IMG/VR virus record: IMGVR_UViG_3300012917_000005
Coordinates: 1-50,657 of that record
DNA length: 50,657 nucleotides
Source of the DNA: a virus
Reading direction: 5' to 3' (one strand)
The notes under the pieces are model-generated. The model did not search any database and had not been told where the DNA came from. It worked only from the letters and a program-made list of their open reading frames with translations. Positions 16,524-26,747 of the stretch are shown here, one piece after another. Each line of letters starts with the position of its first letter. Position 1 is the stretch's first letter. Position numbers and translations under genes: made by a program.

Positions 16524-18967
16524 ATCCTAGCGTACAGAATAACTTTACTGGCGGTCTTAAGACTGAATTTACTGGTTTGAATTTTCCTGAAAACGCATGT
16601 ACTCAAACCGAGAACTGCGTTTTTACTATTATTGGAGATGTCTTACGTAGAGAAGGTTTTGATTTTGAAGCAAATGCTATTGGTTCAGGTATCGATAGAA
16701 CTAATGCTGCTGTTAATACTTATAAGTGGAATAATGTAGGTGGAGATGGTCTTACTCAGATAATAGTTCTACAAGTAGGTGTTAATATATTCTTCTTTAG
16801 ATCTACTAGTGCTACTTTAACTAATCCATTATCTTCAACTAAATTGGCGTCTACTTTTAGTATATATCCTTTTCTATCTGCAGGAAATACATTAACTACT
16901 ACCCAAGTAGGTCAAGTAGAATGTCAGTTTACAGATGGTAATGGTTATTTATTTATATTTCATCCTGCAATAGATACTGTTTATTGTACTTATAATTCAA
17001 TCAATTCCTCAATTACTCCTATTGTGATAAATTTACAGATTAGAGATGTATTTGGTATTCCTGAAGTTGGTGTTGCAGATAATCTTAGACCAACAGTATT
17101 AAATCCTGAACATCAATATAATCTTACAAATCAAGGATGGACTACAGGTTCTCTTTGGACTGCTAATGGTAAGTTAAATAATAATAGTACTATATGCGTA
17201 GGTGATAAAATAGTTTTAGCTATCACTTCTCAAGTCAATACGACAACAGTCACAAATGGAAGTGTAATTCAATTCTCTTATCAAGCAGCTATAGTAGGTG
17301 ATAATAATGGAAATGTTAATATTACTGCTACTGTACAAGGGACTGTCAGTTCTTATGTGACTCCATTTACCACTGTAACTATTCAAGTTGGACATATAGA
17401 TTATGATTGTCATAGAGTAAATGCAGGATCCTGGTCCGGAGGCAACTTCTTTCCTGCTCCCAATCAAAATATTTCTATGTCTGTAGTTAATGTTGGTTTT
17501 ATAAATACTTGGTTTACTGCCTTAGGTAATTATCCATCTAATTCAGACATATGGTGGTTATATAAAGATATTAATAATGCTTTCACTCCCGCTTCTACAT
17601 TTCAGAATGTTCAACAGAATGTTGGTACAGCTCCAAAAGGTACATATATATTAAATGCATTTAGACAGCTACGTGCTCAAGTATCTAGTGTTCCTAGTTT
17701 AACAGACGTAATAACAACTGTTAGACCCTCTACTGGAGCATGGTTTCAAGGTAGAATCTTTTACACAGGAATTAATGCTTCTCAGCAAGCTATAGGAGAT
17801 GAACCTTATTATACTTGGACAGAGAATATATATTTCTCTCAAACAATAATCTCAGGAACTACTCAGTTTGGTAAATGTTATCAAGTTAATGATCCTACTT
17901 CTCAAACATTATTTGATATATTACCTACCGATGGTGGAGTCATAACAATCCAAGGAGCTGGGACTATTTATGAGTTATTCCCTATTCAAACTGGTCTTAT
18001 TGTTAGGGCTGCTAATGGTGTATATTTTATATCCGGGGGATCTGGAGTAGCTTTCCAAGCTAATGATTATTCAGTAAGTAAGATATCTAATATTCAGAGT
18101 ATATCTTTTACTAAGGCTGTTAATGTTCAAGGTTGGCCTATGTTCTGGAATGAAGAAGGTATTTATTATGTTACAGTCAGACAGAACTCCAGTTCTATTC
18201 GTAGTCCCGATATTAATTTAGATGTTAAAAATCTATGTCTAGGAACTATTCTGTCTTTCTACGCAAACATACCTCTTCAAAGCAAGAAGTTTGCAAGAGG
18301 AGATTACAATCCTTTAGATTACATAGTTCAATTCTGTTTCAGAAGTACAAACGAATCTAGTGTGACTGATAGATATCAGTTTGATAGTATTATTAATTTC
18401 AATATAGCTACTCAAGCTTTCTATCCGTATCAGATAGCTACGTCTTCTACTTCACCGTATATACATGGTATAAACTATGTGGCTGGTCCAGGAGGTAGTA
18501 CGTCTCCTATTCCTATATTTAAGTATATAACTTCGCAAGCTAATCCCAGTCAGAATAATTACTTTTTTACTTTCTCAGAAGAAAGAGATACTACATTTGT
18601 AGATTGGAATACTTCGGGATTTCCTTTGAATTATGTAAGTAATTTTATTACAGGATATAAATTATCAGGAAAAGGATTAGTTAAGTTTCAGCCTACATAC
18701 GTTTATGTTTATTCTAACAATGTTAATAATACTGCCTATAAGATACAAGGCATATGGGATTATGCTATAAATAGAGATTCACATAGATGGGGTGTTCCTC
18801 AAACAATTAATAATTTCCTTAATACTCTTAATTTTAGTAAATTGTTTCGTAAACATAAGATAAGAGGTAAAGGATTAATTCTACAGTTTCAAGTTCTATC
18901 CGTAGATGGTAAACCATTTGATATAATGGGTTGGACTGTAATGGATAACACACAGGAAAGAATGTAA
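16514..18967 (+). CDS. Tail tubular protein B-like (nozzle) protein
   Basis: The 817-residue protein opens with MAINPSVQNNFTGGLKTEFT and QTENCVFTIIGDVLRREGFD, the pattern of T7 gp12-like nozzle proteins, in which an N-terminal strand names the ring and is followed by beta-propeller repeats. The rest is a beta-rich sequence with many aromatic, Asn and Thr residues. It should form the distal tail tube. Length and gene order (adaptor, nozzle, internal proteins) support the assignment. Confidence 0.65.
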   Translation: MAINPSVQNNFTGGLKTEFTGLNFPENACTQTENCVFTIIGDVLRREGFDFEANAIGSGIDRTNAAVNTYKWNNVGGDGLTQIIVLQVGVNIFFFRSTSATLTNPLSSTKLASTFSIYPFLSAGNTLTTTQVGQVECQFTDGNGYLFIFHPAIDTVYCTYNSINSSITPIVINLQIRDVFGIPEVGVADNLRPTVLNPEHQYNLTNQGWTTGSLWTANGKLNNNSTICVGDKIVLAITSQVNTTTVTNGSVIQFSYQAAIVGDNNGNVNITATVQGTVSSYVTPFTTVTIQVGHIDYDCHRVNAGSWSGGNFFPAPNQNISMSVVNVGFINTWFTALGNYPSNSDIWWLYKDINNAFTPASTFQNVQQNVGTAPKGTYILNAFRQLRAQVSSVPSLTDVITTVRPSTGAWFQGRIFYTGINASQQAIGDEPYYTWTENIYFSQTIISGTTQFGKCYQVNDPTSQTLFDILPTDGGVITIQGAGTIYELFPIQTGLIVRAANGVYFISGGSGVAFQANDYSVSKISNIQSISFTKAVNVQGWPMFWNEEGIYYVTVRQNSSSIRSPDINLDVKNLCLGTILSFYANIPLQSKKFARGDYNPLDYIVQFCFRSTNESSVTDRYQFDSIINFNIATQAFYPYQIATSSTSPYIHGINYVAGPGGSTSPIPIFKYITSQANPSQNNYFFTFSEERDTTFVDWNTSGFPLNYVSNFITGYKLSGKGLVKFQPTYVYVYSNNVNNTAYKIQGIWDYAINRDSHRWGVPQTINNFLNTLNFSKLFRKHKIRGKGLILQFQVLSVDGKPFDIMGWTVMDNTQERM

Positions 18968-19456
18968 ATGTTAATGGCAGCGTTTGGTGCGCAAGCAATA
19001 GGAACAGGATTACAGATAGTTGGTGGTTTGAATGCTATGCATGCTCAGAAGGAAGAAGCTGAAGCATCCAAAGGTATAACTATGCTTGAAATGAAAGCTG
19101 ATCAACAGCGTAGACAAGCTATGGAATTAAGTGCTCAGAGGTCTTCTTTAGAAGTAACTCGTAATGCTCAGAGAGCTAGGTCTATGGGTACATTGAATGC
19201 TGAGGTAGGAGGTGCTCAATTAGGTTCAGGCCTTCAAGGAGGGTTAGCTCAAGTACAAGGACAAGCTACGACTAACCAATTAGGTATTAGTCAGAATCTT
19301 CAGATAGGTAGAAATATATTTGATATTAATATGGATATAAGTGCTGCTAGAATTGCTGAATCTAATGCTAAAGGTAAAGAAGCTACTGCCCTAGGTATCT
19401 CCAGCATGGGTTCAGATATTTCTAAATTAGGTAGTTCGTTTGGTCGTGGTCAATAA
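18968..19456 (+). CDS. Internal virion protein, gp14-like
   Basis: The 162-residue protein has a hydrophobic Gly/Ala-rich start (AAFGAQAIGTGLQIVGGLNA), then a Gln/Glu/Ala-rich helix and Gly/Gln repeats. That is the design of the smallest T7 ejection protein (gp14), which enters the outer membrane on infection. It lies between the nozzle gene and two giant proteins, just as gp14 precedes gp15 and gp16. The role is inferred from order and composition. Confidence 0.6.
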   Translation: MLMAAFGAQAIGTGLQIVGGLNAMHAQKEEAEASKGITMLEMKADQQRRQAMELSAQRSSLEVTRNAQRARSMGTLNAEVGGAQLGSGLQGGLAQVQGQATTNQLGISQNLQIGRNIFDINMDISAARIAESNAKGKEATALGISSMGSDISKLGSSFGRGQ

Positions 19457-22400
19457 TGGCTGAAACAGCTCCTATCTCTCTACAAGATACTAATCAGGAT
19501 CAACAGGCTCCTTTAATTGATTTATCTTTAGCTAGAGATCCTCAACCTAATCTTCCTGATGATGTAGTAACTAAAAGAGCTTCTAAGGCTACATTTGGTT
19601 TATTAGATCAAGTTCCTAATAAGCCTTATGATACCTATTATCGTTCAATACTTAATGGTCAAGAGAATCAAACTCGTAGAGAGATTGCAAGTACTTTAGA
19701 TTATCAACGTACTATGCAAAAGTACGATCGTATTCAAGACTTAGCTAAATCTAAAGGTAGTGCTTTAACTTCTGAAGATTTAGATAATTTACAGAACTTC
19801 ATTAATGTTCCTCCTGCAGATCCTAGATCTGTCTTCGAAGACAACTATTCTAAGAAATATATGAATACTCTACGTCAAGCTCCAGGATTTCCTGGTTCAT
19901 GGTATGATACTGTCTATCAACAACAACCAGAGTTAGTAGAGGCTACAGAAGCAGTAGGTAGTGAATATTTAGCTAAGAAAGAATATGCTAGGACTGGCAG
20001 AGAGAATGCTGAAGGTAGATCTAAAGCTCAGTCTTACTTTGGAGATGTAATAGATAGAGCTAAGGAATTCATACCTGGCTATGTTGAATACAATATGCGT
20101 ATGGCTACACCTTCAGGTGAGTCTATGCTTCAAGGATTACTTGGAACACAGTTAAATAACTTAGCTACCGAAGGATTAAGATTACCTTTACCACAGTTCA
20201 AAGAATGGTTTGATTCCAATATGGATAGATTAGGTAATAAAGATCCTGGTCTTGCTGTACAGTTTGCTCATGCCGTAGAAGGGCAATCTTTAACGGATAC
20301 TGTTCTTGGTAATGCTTTTACTCTAGGAGATATTACTGGTCTTTATGGAGCAGGTAAAGGAACTGTAAAGATTGTACGAGGTCTAGCTACTAAAGAATTA
20401 GATCGTAGAGAATTACAAGATATAACTAAGAAATTAGCTCAATCTTCTATAGGAACTGAGAAAGCTCCTCCTCAAGTAGTAGCTAATGCTGCTGCAGGTG
20501 ATCTAGGAGAAGCAGCAGTACATCAAGCTACTGCAGATGTAATGGCTGCTAGGACTGGAGCAGGAGCTCCAGAAGCTCAAGCATTAGATGAGTTAACATC
20601 TCATCTTAAAGCTCAAGAAGATAATATGAGAGCTACTCATGGTCGTTATGGTCAAGAGATAGTTAATCGTGTCTTAGAGAGAGCTCAAACATTCAGAGCT
20701 AATCTTTCAGAAGCTATACGTAACCGTATGAAAGTAGAACGTATTCCTGAGGTAGTAGCTACTCAAGATGCTATTAGAGCCATTAAACAAGAGTTCTTAA
20801 ACGATTACCCAGGAATAGATAGTTCTATTATAAATATTAATTCTTTCTTGAATTTAGAAGGTTTAAGATATAATGAAATAACAGGTACTAGAGAGATAGT
20901 AACTCAACTAGGAAGACAAGTACCTAACGTACATGATATTGTTTTACAAGTAGGTAGACATACAGCAGAGTATTTCGTTAGTAAAGAGGAAGCTGAAGGC
21001 TTTGCTAAGATGTACGGGCTTATCAATCCTCAAATTAAACAGCAAGGATTTGGTTATTATATTGAATTAAGTAAACCTCTTAATGAGACATCTCAAGTAT
21101 CTAGAGATTTCTTAATGGCGACTACAGCATCTAAAGCTCCAGATAGTTATGTTAATGCTTTCTTAGGTTTCTTAAGAACTCCAGACGAGACTTTATCTTT
21201 AGAACAGAGACTTAATCGTAAAGTAGCTGCTTATGGTGGTGCTAATTTGATGGCAGTTGCTAAAGAAGAGATGAAAAGTATTAGAGCTTTAGCTAAATGG
21301 ACTATCCCAGGAACTCCTAAGAGACAACAGTTTGATCAATGGGCAAGTGTTGTTAATTACAGTCGACGCGCTATTGATCCTTTAACAACTGAAAGAGGAT
21401 ATTTCTATCAATCTCCTGCTGAGGTAGGAGATCATTACCAGACTTTCTTTGGTAGACCTCCGTCGGATGGAGAGATACAAGCTTATTTCTCATTCGTACG
21501 TCTAGTAGAAATGGATGCTGTCTTACGTGACATAGGTCTATATAGAAATATGTCTCGTCTAGGTACTGAACATTGGCAATTCTCTATGTTAAATCAAGGT
21601 GGAGAAGAGATTAAATCAGGTTTCTTTCCAGCTATTAAACAGAATATATTTCCTATAGGTTCTGATCCTATTCTTATATTAGGTACTGCCTTGGGTGAAG
21701 AGAAGCTGGGTGTTGTAGGTGGAAGAGGTTTTAATCCTAAGTTCGTCAATCAAGTCAGAGATGATATTGCTGCAGGTACTAGATCTGTTTTTAGAATCTA
21801 TGATCCTGAGACTAGACCTCTGAAAGGATTTCTTAATGGAGATGACTCCCGTATTAGATATGTAATTACTTCTAACGTAAGAGGGGCTGAAAATAAACCT
21901 TTACCATTCAGTAATCTATCACGTCGTGGAGGCGGTCATTTTGATTATGATTATGATCACTATATTAAACAGGCTAGAGTAGGTTGGGATAACGCTTATA
22001 AGAAGTTTATCTATGAAGGTGATTCTACCATCATGCCTATGCTTAACAGAGCAATGGGTAGGGATGTAGCTCAAGCTTTAGATGAAGTTAGAATAGCTTT
22101 ACTTAATAGAGATTCTACAGCAGCTAAAACTGTAGCTGAGTCTCGTATACCTGCTATACCATGGAAAGAAATACAAAGTTGGTTTAATCCTACACGTACT
22201 CCAGCAGGTGAATTAATTCCCGCTCGTCTTAATAAAAGAGAACCTATTCAAGTAATACCTAAAGGAAGTACTATAGCTAGTCAAGATCCTGGTCTGTATA
22301 AAAGAGACTATTACGGTCAGACTAAAACAGGTGGTCCTAGATTTAAGGATGGTACTAGGGAAGGTTCAGACGCTAGAGTAAATCAAATTAAATATACTCA

Positions 22401-24444
22401 ACAACGAGATGCTTATGATTTATACACTATGCGTGATGAAGGAACTCATGGTAATCCTATATGGAAATATGAACCTGCTCAGTTAATCGATCCTATTCCT
22501 ACTCTTAATAGAGGTATTAAGGATATAGTTAATTCTACATTTATGGATGATTATAAGATCTTCTCTGTAGAGCATTGGCTTAAGCAAGCTGAGTCTTTAC
22601 TTAAATTAGATAATCCAGATTCCTGGAAGTCTTCTCCTATGTGGCATTTCAATCACGCTGAGTTTAAGAATGATGCAGATATTCTTCAAGTAAGACAATT
22701 AGAGGATGCTCGATATAAGATTAAACAGTTCATAGGTACTCCGTCTAAAGTACAGAATATGTTAGATCGAATGTCTCAAGATTTAGCAGATGCTATGTAT
22801 AAGAAGTTTGGTCCAGGTGGTAATCAATTAACTAGAGGTCTGATATTAGCTCCATCTTGGACTGTATCTAATCTAACTAAGCCTATAGATCTTATGCATT
22901 ATGTAACTTATAATGCAGTGATTGGTCTATTCTCTCCTGCTCAGATACTTGTTCAATCTATGAACTATGTGACTATGGCTGGTATTGCTGGCTGGAGTAG
23001 AGCTGCTCAAGGAGGTGTTGCAGCTTTATTACATCAGTTTGGAAGACTTAATGAACATCCTGATTGGATAGCTAAGCTTGATGATATAGCTTCTAAGTTC
23101 GGATTTAAACCTGGTGAGTTTACAGAAGCTAGGATGTTAGGCAACCAGTCTGGTATGTTTAATGTCGGTTCTTCTCATATCTTATATGATAATCATTATG
23201 CTCCTAAGTTAATATCTAATGGGGCTCAACAGTTCTTAGATTTAGGAACTATGTTCTTTAGAGGAGCTGAACAACACTCTAGATTTGGAGCTCATTATAT
23301 AGCTTATAAAGAGTTTAGAGATTTACACCCTACTGGACGTATTACAAATGCGGATAGGGCAGCCATTCTGGACAGAGCTGACTTACTATCGGGTAATATG
23401 TCCAGAGCTTCTAAGTCTAGAATTCAATATGGTATAGGTTCTTTCCCATCTCAATTTATGGGGTACCAATTAAGATTAGCAGAATTATTTACTGGTAGTC
23501 GAATGGGAGGTACAGGTACTGAAGCTGCTATTAATAGAGCTAGATTGTTTGGTACATTCGCTCTTGCCTTCGGTGTTCCTACAGCTACAGGTATAGCAAC
23601 TATTCCATTTGATCAGTACTTCAGAAAGACAGCTCTAGAGAATGGTTATGTTGTAGGAGACAGATGGTGGCAGACTACCTTCATGGAAGGATTACCTGCA
23701 GCACTAGGACAGATGGCTACAGGTAACGTTTATGACGTAGGTCAGAGATATGGCGCTCCTGGAATGGATGTCTTTAGAGATGTCTTTACAGGCGATAAGC
23801 CATGGTGGAATATGTTAGGTGGTGCATCCTTCTCTACATTAGCAGGAGCATTCCAATATTCTAATGGTTTTAGAACTGCTATGATGTCCATGATTAGACA
23901 AGATAATGAAGCATTCCCTATGACTATGGAAACATTTACAGAACCTCTTAAGATCATATCTTCTTACAGTGCTGCTTGGAAGACAATGGCAGCTATTAAT
24001 ACAGGAAGATGGATGTCTCGTAATGAAACTTACATAGATAGAACTTCTCCGGCTAATGCTGTATTTATGGGTCTATCTGGATTGCAATCTCAGCAAGCTG
24101 CAGATATTCAAAGACAAACCTGGTCTTTAAAAGATAGAAAAGCATTAGAAGATACTGGTAAGAAAGAGTTTATTAGATACTTTCATAGAGCTTTAAGAGA
24201 TCAAGAAATGAATCCTGAATTAGCTAGATCAGAGTTTGCTCAGGCTAATGCTTATTTAGTTATCTCTGGATATCCGGAAGAGAAATATCATGAAGCTATA
24301 GCCGAAGCTGCTAAAGATAACGAAACATTAATAGAACGTCTTAATTGGGATTTTTATCTCAAAGATATTCCCTACTCTCAGAAAGAGAACTATATGCGTG
24401 CATACAATTCTACTACTCAATTATATCAAGGAAGAGGTAGGTAA
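19456..24444 (+). CDS. Giant internal virion (ejection) protein
   Basis: A 1662-residue protein, the largest in the window. It is mostly helical, with a disordered acidic N-terminus, Ala-rich segments near residues 330-430, and moderately hydrophobic segments near residues 1160-1200 (AGIAGWSRAAQGGVAALLH) and 1365-1390 (LFGTFALAFGVPTATGIATI). T7-like phages place their largest ejection protein (gp16-type) here. No lytic transglycosylase motif is visible to me, so the peptidoglycan-degrading activity of T7 gp16 cannot be claimed. Confidence 0.6.
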   Translation: MAETAPISLQDTNQDQQAPLIDLSLARDPQPNLPDDVVTKRASKATFGLLDQVPNKPYDTYYRSILNGQENQTRREIASTLDYQRTMQKYDRIQDLAKSKGSALTSEDLDNLQNFINVPPADPRSVFEDNYSKKYMNTLRQAPGFPGSWYDTVYQQQPELVEATEAVGSEYLAKKEYARTGRENAEGRSKAQSYFGDVIDRAKEFIPGYVEYNMRMATPSGESMLQGLLGTQLNNLATEGLRLPLPQFKEWFDSNMDRLGNKDPGLAVQFAHAVEGQSLTDTVLGNAFTLGDITGLYGAGKGTVKIVRGLATKELDRRELQDITKKLAQSSIGTEKAPPQVVANAAAGDLGEAAVHQATADVMAARTGAGAPEAQALDELTSHLKAQEDNMRATHGRYGQEIVNRVLERAQTFRANLSEAIRNRMKVERIPEVVATQDAIRAIKQEFLNDYPGIDSSIININSFLNLEGLRYNEITGTREIVTQLGRQVPNVHDIVLQVGRHTAEYFVSKEEAEGFAKMYGLINPQIKQQGFGYYIELSKPLNETSQVSRDFLMATTASKAPDSYVNAFLGFLRTPDETLSLEQRLNRKVAAYGGANLMAVAKEEMKSIRALAKWTIPGTPKRQQFDQWASVVNYSRRAIDPLTTERGYFYQSPAEVGDHYQTFFGRPPSDGEIQAYFSFVRLVEMDAVLRDIGLYRNMSRLGTEHWQFSMLNQGGEEIKSGFFPAIKQNIFPIGSDPILILGTALGEEKLGVVGGRGFNPKFVNQVRDDIAAGTRSVFRIYDPETRPLKGFLNGDDSRIRYVITSNVRGAENKPLPFSNLSRRGGGHFDYDYDHYIKQARVGWDNAYKKFIYEGDSTIMPMLNRAMGRDVAQALDEVRIALLNRDSTAAKTVAESRIPAIPWKEIQSWFNPTRTPAGELIPARLNKREPIQVIPKGSTIASQDPGLYKRDYYGQTKTGGPRFKDGTREGSDARVNQIKYTQQRDAYDLYTMRDEGTHGNPIWKYEPAQLIDPIPTLNRGIKDIVNSTFMDDYKIFSVEHWLKQAESLLKLDNPDSWKSSPMWHFNHAEFKNDADILQVRQLEDARYKIKQFIGTPSKVQNMLDRMSQDLADAMYKKFGPGGNQLTRGLILAPSWTVSNLTKPIDLMHYVTYNAVIGLFSPAQILVQSMNYVTMAGIAGWSRAAQGGVAALLHQFGRLNEHPDWIAKLDDIASKFGFKPGEFTEARMLGNQSGMFNVGSSHILYDNHYAPKLISNGAQQFLDLGTMFFRGAEQHSRFGAHYIAYKEFRDLHPTGRITNADRAAILDRADLLSGNMSRASKSRIQYGIGSFPSQFMGYQLRLAELFTGSRMGGTGTEAAINRARLFGTFALAFGVPTATGIATIPFDQYFRKTALENGYVVGDRWWQTTFMEGLPAALGQMATGNVYDVGQRYGAPGMDVFRDVFTGDKPWWNMLGGASFSTLAGAFQYSNGFRTAMMSMIRQDNEAFPMTMETFTEPLKIISSYSAAWKTMAAINTGRWMSRNETYIDRTSPANAVFMGLSGLQSQQAADIQRQTWSLKDRKALEDTGKKEFIRYFHRALRDQEMNPELARSEFAQANAYLVISGYPEEKYHEAIAEAAKDNETLIERLNWDFYLKDIPYSQKENYMRAYNSTTQLYQGRGR

Positions 24445-26747
24445 TGGCTCCTGTTAATCCACAAGTACCTCAGGTTTCAGATCCTTTCTACCTACATTTA
24501 TCTAGACCTGCTCAAGAACCTACTCCTGATAAATCTGGAGGTACTCTTTTTAAAACAATAGGAACTGCTTTAGAAGATACTGGTAAGTTAGTTGATACCG
24601 GTATCAAAGGATATATTAAAGATGACATAACTAAACAGATGACTTCTATAGATGAAGAGAATATCTCAGGTTTAGAATCTACTAAGGCAGCTATTGAAGG
24701 TGGTACTCAAGTAGCTCAGAACACTCAAGGTAATCAACCTAATGATGTTTTAACAGCACAAGGTAGTGCTGCAGTTCCTTCTGATATTCATCAAGGTATT
24801 AATGCTGTTCAAATGCTTCAAGATGTAAGAAATAATGGTAAGATAACTGAATCCTATAAATTAGGAAGGCAGTATCAGATTCTTAAAGATACTAGAGCTC
24901 AATGGCCTATGTATAGAGATTATATTGATAAAGAATCAGAAAAGATTACGGGTAAAAACATAGCTAATGCTTATGCTAATTCTCTTATAGGAGATCTTAA
25001 TGCAGCTAATGCAGGTAAGCAAAAACAACATGATGAATTACTTTCTACTCTAGAACAAGAAATTAGATCTGGTAATGAACAGGCAGCTTTTCTTAAAAAT
25101 AGATTAATCAGAGGTGAAATATCTGATGATGAAGGGAGAGTATCGGCAGCTAGATTAAATGCTTATAAGTATAATTACACAGTAGACCAACAGCAGAATC
25201 AACGTAAAGAATGGACTATAAAAGATGAGAAAGAAGCTGCTCCTGATTTAGCAGATAAACTTCTACATAAATCATCAGATACTTATGCACATTCTATTTC
25301 TCAACCTGAAGCTTCAGATACAGTTCTTAAGTCTCTTCAGAATGCAACTCTTACTCCTGAACAAGCTCAAGTAGCTTTACAAAAGATACAGTTGCTTAAG
25401 AATGCTGCTAAGACATCTATGGAAAGAGATATAAACGATCCTAAATCAGGGATTAATGGGAAGTCTTTATTTACTATATTAGGTCCAACAGATGCTAAAG
25501 CAAGAATAGATTCTAAATTAGAATACTTTGATCGTATATCAGATCTCTTGTCTAATGGTCAATATGGTCAAATACATTCAGCTACTAATGCTTATAATGC
25601 TATTACATCTACGTCTAAGCTTAGTCTTATGAATGATGCTACTATGGGAGGATTCTTCAGAACTCAATCTGCCCTTGTAGCTGTAGGTGGAGATCCTTTT
25701 GCTAAAGAAGTATCTCAATATTTTATAAATAAAAACTTAGGAGGTTCTCCTGGAGTTAAGACTTGGTTAGAGGATTTCGCTGGTAAACAGATGACTGGAA
25801 CTTCTACCACTAATATGAAAGGTGGTGTAGACCAAGTTAATGCTGCTAAAGATATTCCTGCAGCTACTAAAGCTAAGACTATAGATGAAATGATTCATAA
25901 TGTAGAACGTATATCTGATCCTAAGACTCCAGATAATGTTAAAGTAAATCTTATTAGAGATGCTTATAGTTCTCAAAACTTAGGTTTAGTATCTAAATTT
26001 GAGAAAGAGAATGGATCTAATTTATCTGTCTTCGGTAGAATGACTTCTCCAGATATGGCTAAAGAGATATGGAGATTAGGAGGACAGTCTATTAATAATC
26101 CTCTATGGCAGAACTACAGGTCTTGGGCTACCCAATCCTTCGGTCAAGAGATATTTGCTGGAGAGCTTAGGCAATTATCTGCTGCTCAAGCAGGATTAGC
26201 AGGAACTCCTCATTTTGAACGAGGAGGTATAGGCGGAACAGGACAAGGATCTATTGGTTGGGATACTGTCAATCATAGACTTGTAGCTGATTTTCCTAAT
26301 ATAAGTGCATTCGATAGTATTAGAAAGAATGTTAATAGAATTAACTATGGTCTTCATAATATTAAATCTATAGCTGAGACTGAAGGTACAGATATTAATT
26401 CTTATATGTTAGGTGAATTACAGAGGTTTGGAGCTGTTAATCCTGAAGTTATGAAGGGATTACCTCAACAGATGTACGATTCTATAGCTAAACAGAAACA
26501 GAATGAAGATGCTTTCAAAGCAGCAGTCAAAGAAAAGTATAAGAAGAGAGAGGATACAGGAGAAACTCCATCTCCTAAACCTTCAACACCTACTAGAAAG
26601 TTAGATTCAAATCCAACTCCAACTTCTTCAGATTTAAAACGACATGCAGATGAAGATGTAGAAGAGATTGCAAATAAATATAAGTTAACTCCTGAATTGA
26701 AAGAAGCTCTTCGTCAAAGAGCTTATGATGCCAGAGGTATTAAATAG
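24444..26747 (+). CDS. Putative internal virion protein, gp15-like
   Basis: A 767-residue, largely helical protein is rich in Asn, Gln, Lys and Asp, with a Lys/Pro-rich C-terminal tail ending TPELKEALRQRAYDARGIK. Size and place between two other large internal proteins match T7 gp15-type ejection proteins. No catalytic motif is recognised. It overlaps the 1662-residue gene by one base (TAATG) and the phosphatase-zincin gene by one base. Confidence 0.55.
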   Translation: MAPVNPQVPQVSDPFYLHLSRPAQEPTPDKSGGTLFKTIGTALEDTGKLVDTGIKGYIKDDITKQMTSIDEENISGLESTKAAIEGGTQVAQNTQGNQPNDVLTAQGSAAVPSDIHQGINAVQMLQDVRNNGKITESYKLGRQYQILKDTRAQWPMYRDYIDKESEKITGKNIANAYANSLIGDLNAANAGKQKQHDELLSTLEQEIRSGNEQAAFLKNRLIRGEISDDEGRVSAARLNAYKYNYTVDQQQNQRKEWTIKDEKEAAPDLADKLLHKSSDTYAHSISQPEASDTVLKSLQNATLTPEQAQVALQKIQLLKNAAKTSMERDINDPKSGINGKSLFTILGPTDAKARIDSKLEYFDRISDLLSNGQYGQIHSATNAYNAITSTSKLSLMNDATMGGFFRTQSALVAVGGDPFAKEVSQYFINKNLGGSPGVKTWLEDFAGKQMTGTSTTNMKGGVDQVNAAKDIPAATKAKTIDEMIHNVERISDPKTPDNVKVNLIRDAYSSQNLGLVSKFEKENGSNLSVFGRMTSPDMAKEIWRLGGQSINNPLWQNYRSWATQSFGQEIFAGELRQLSAAQAGLAGTPHFERGGIGGTGQGSIGWDTVNHRLVADFPNISAFDSIRKNVNRINYGLHNIKSIAETEGTDINSYMLGELQRFGAVNPEVMKGLPQQMYDSIAKQKQNEDAFKAAVKEKYKKREDTGETPSPKPSTPTRKLDSNPTPTSSDLKRHADEDVEEIANKYKLTPELKEALRQRAYDARGIK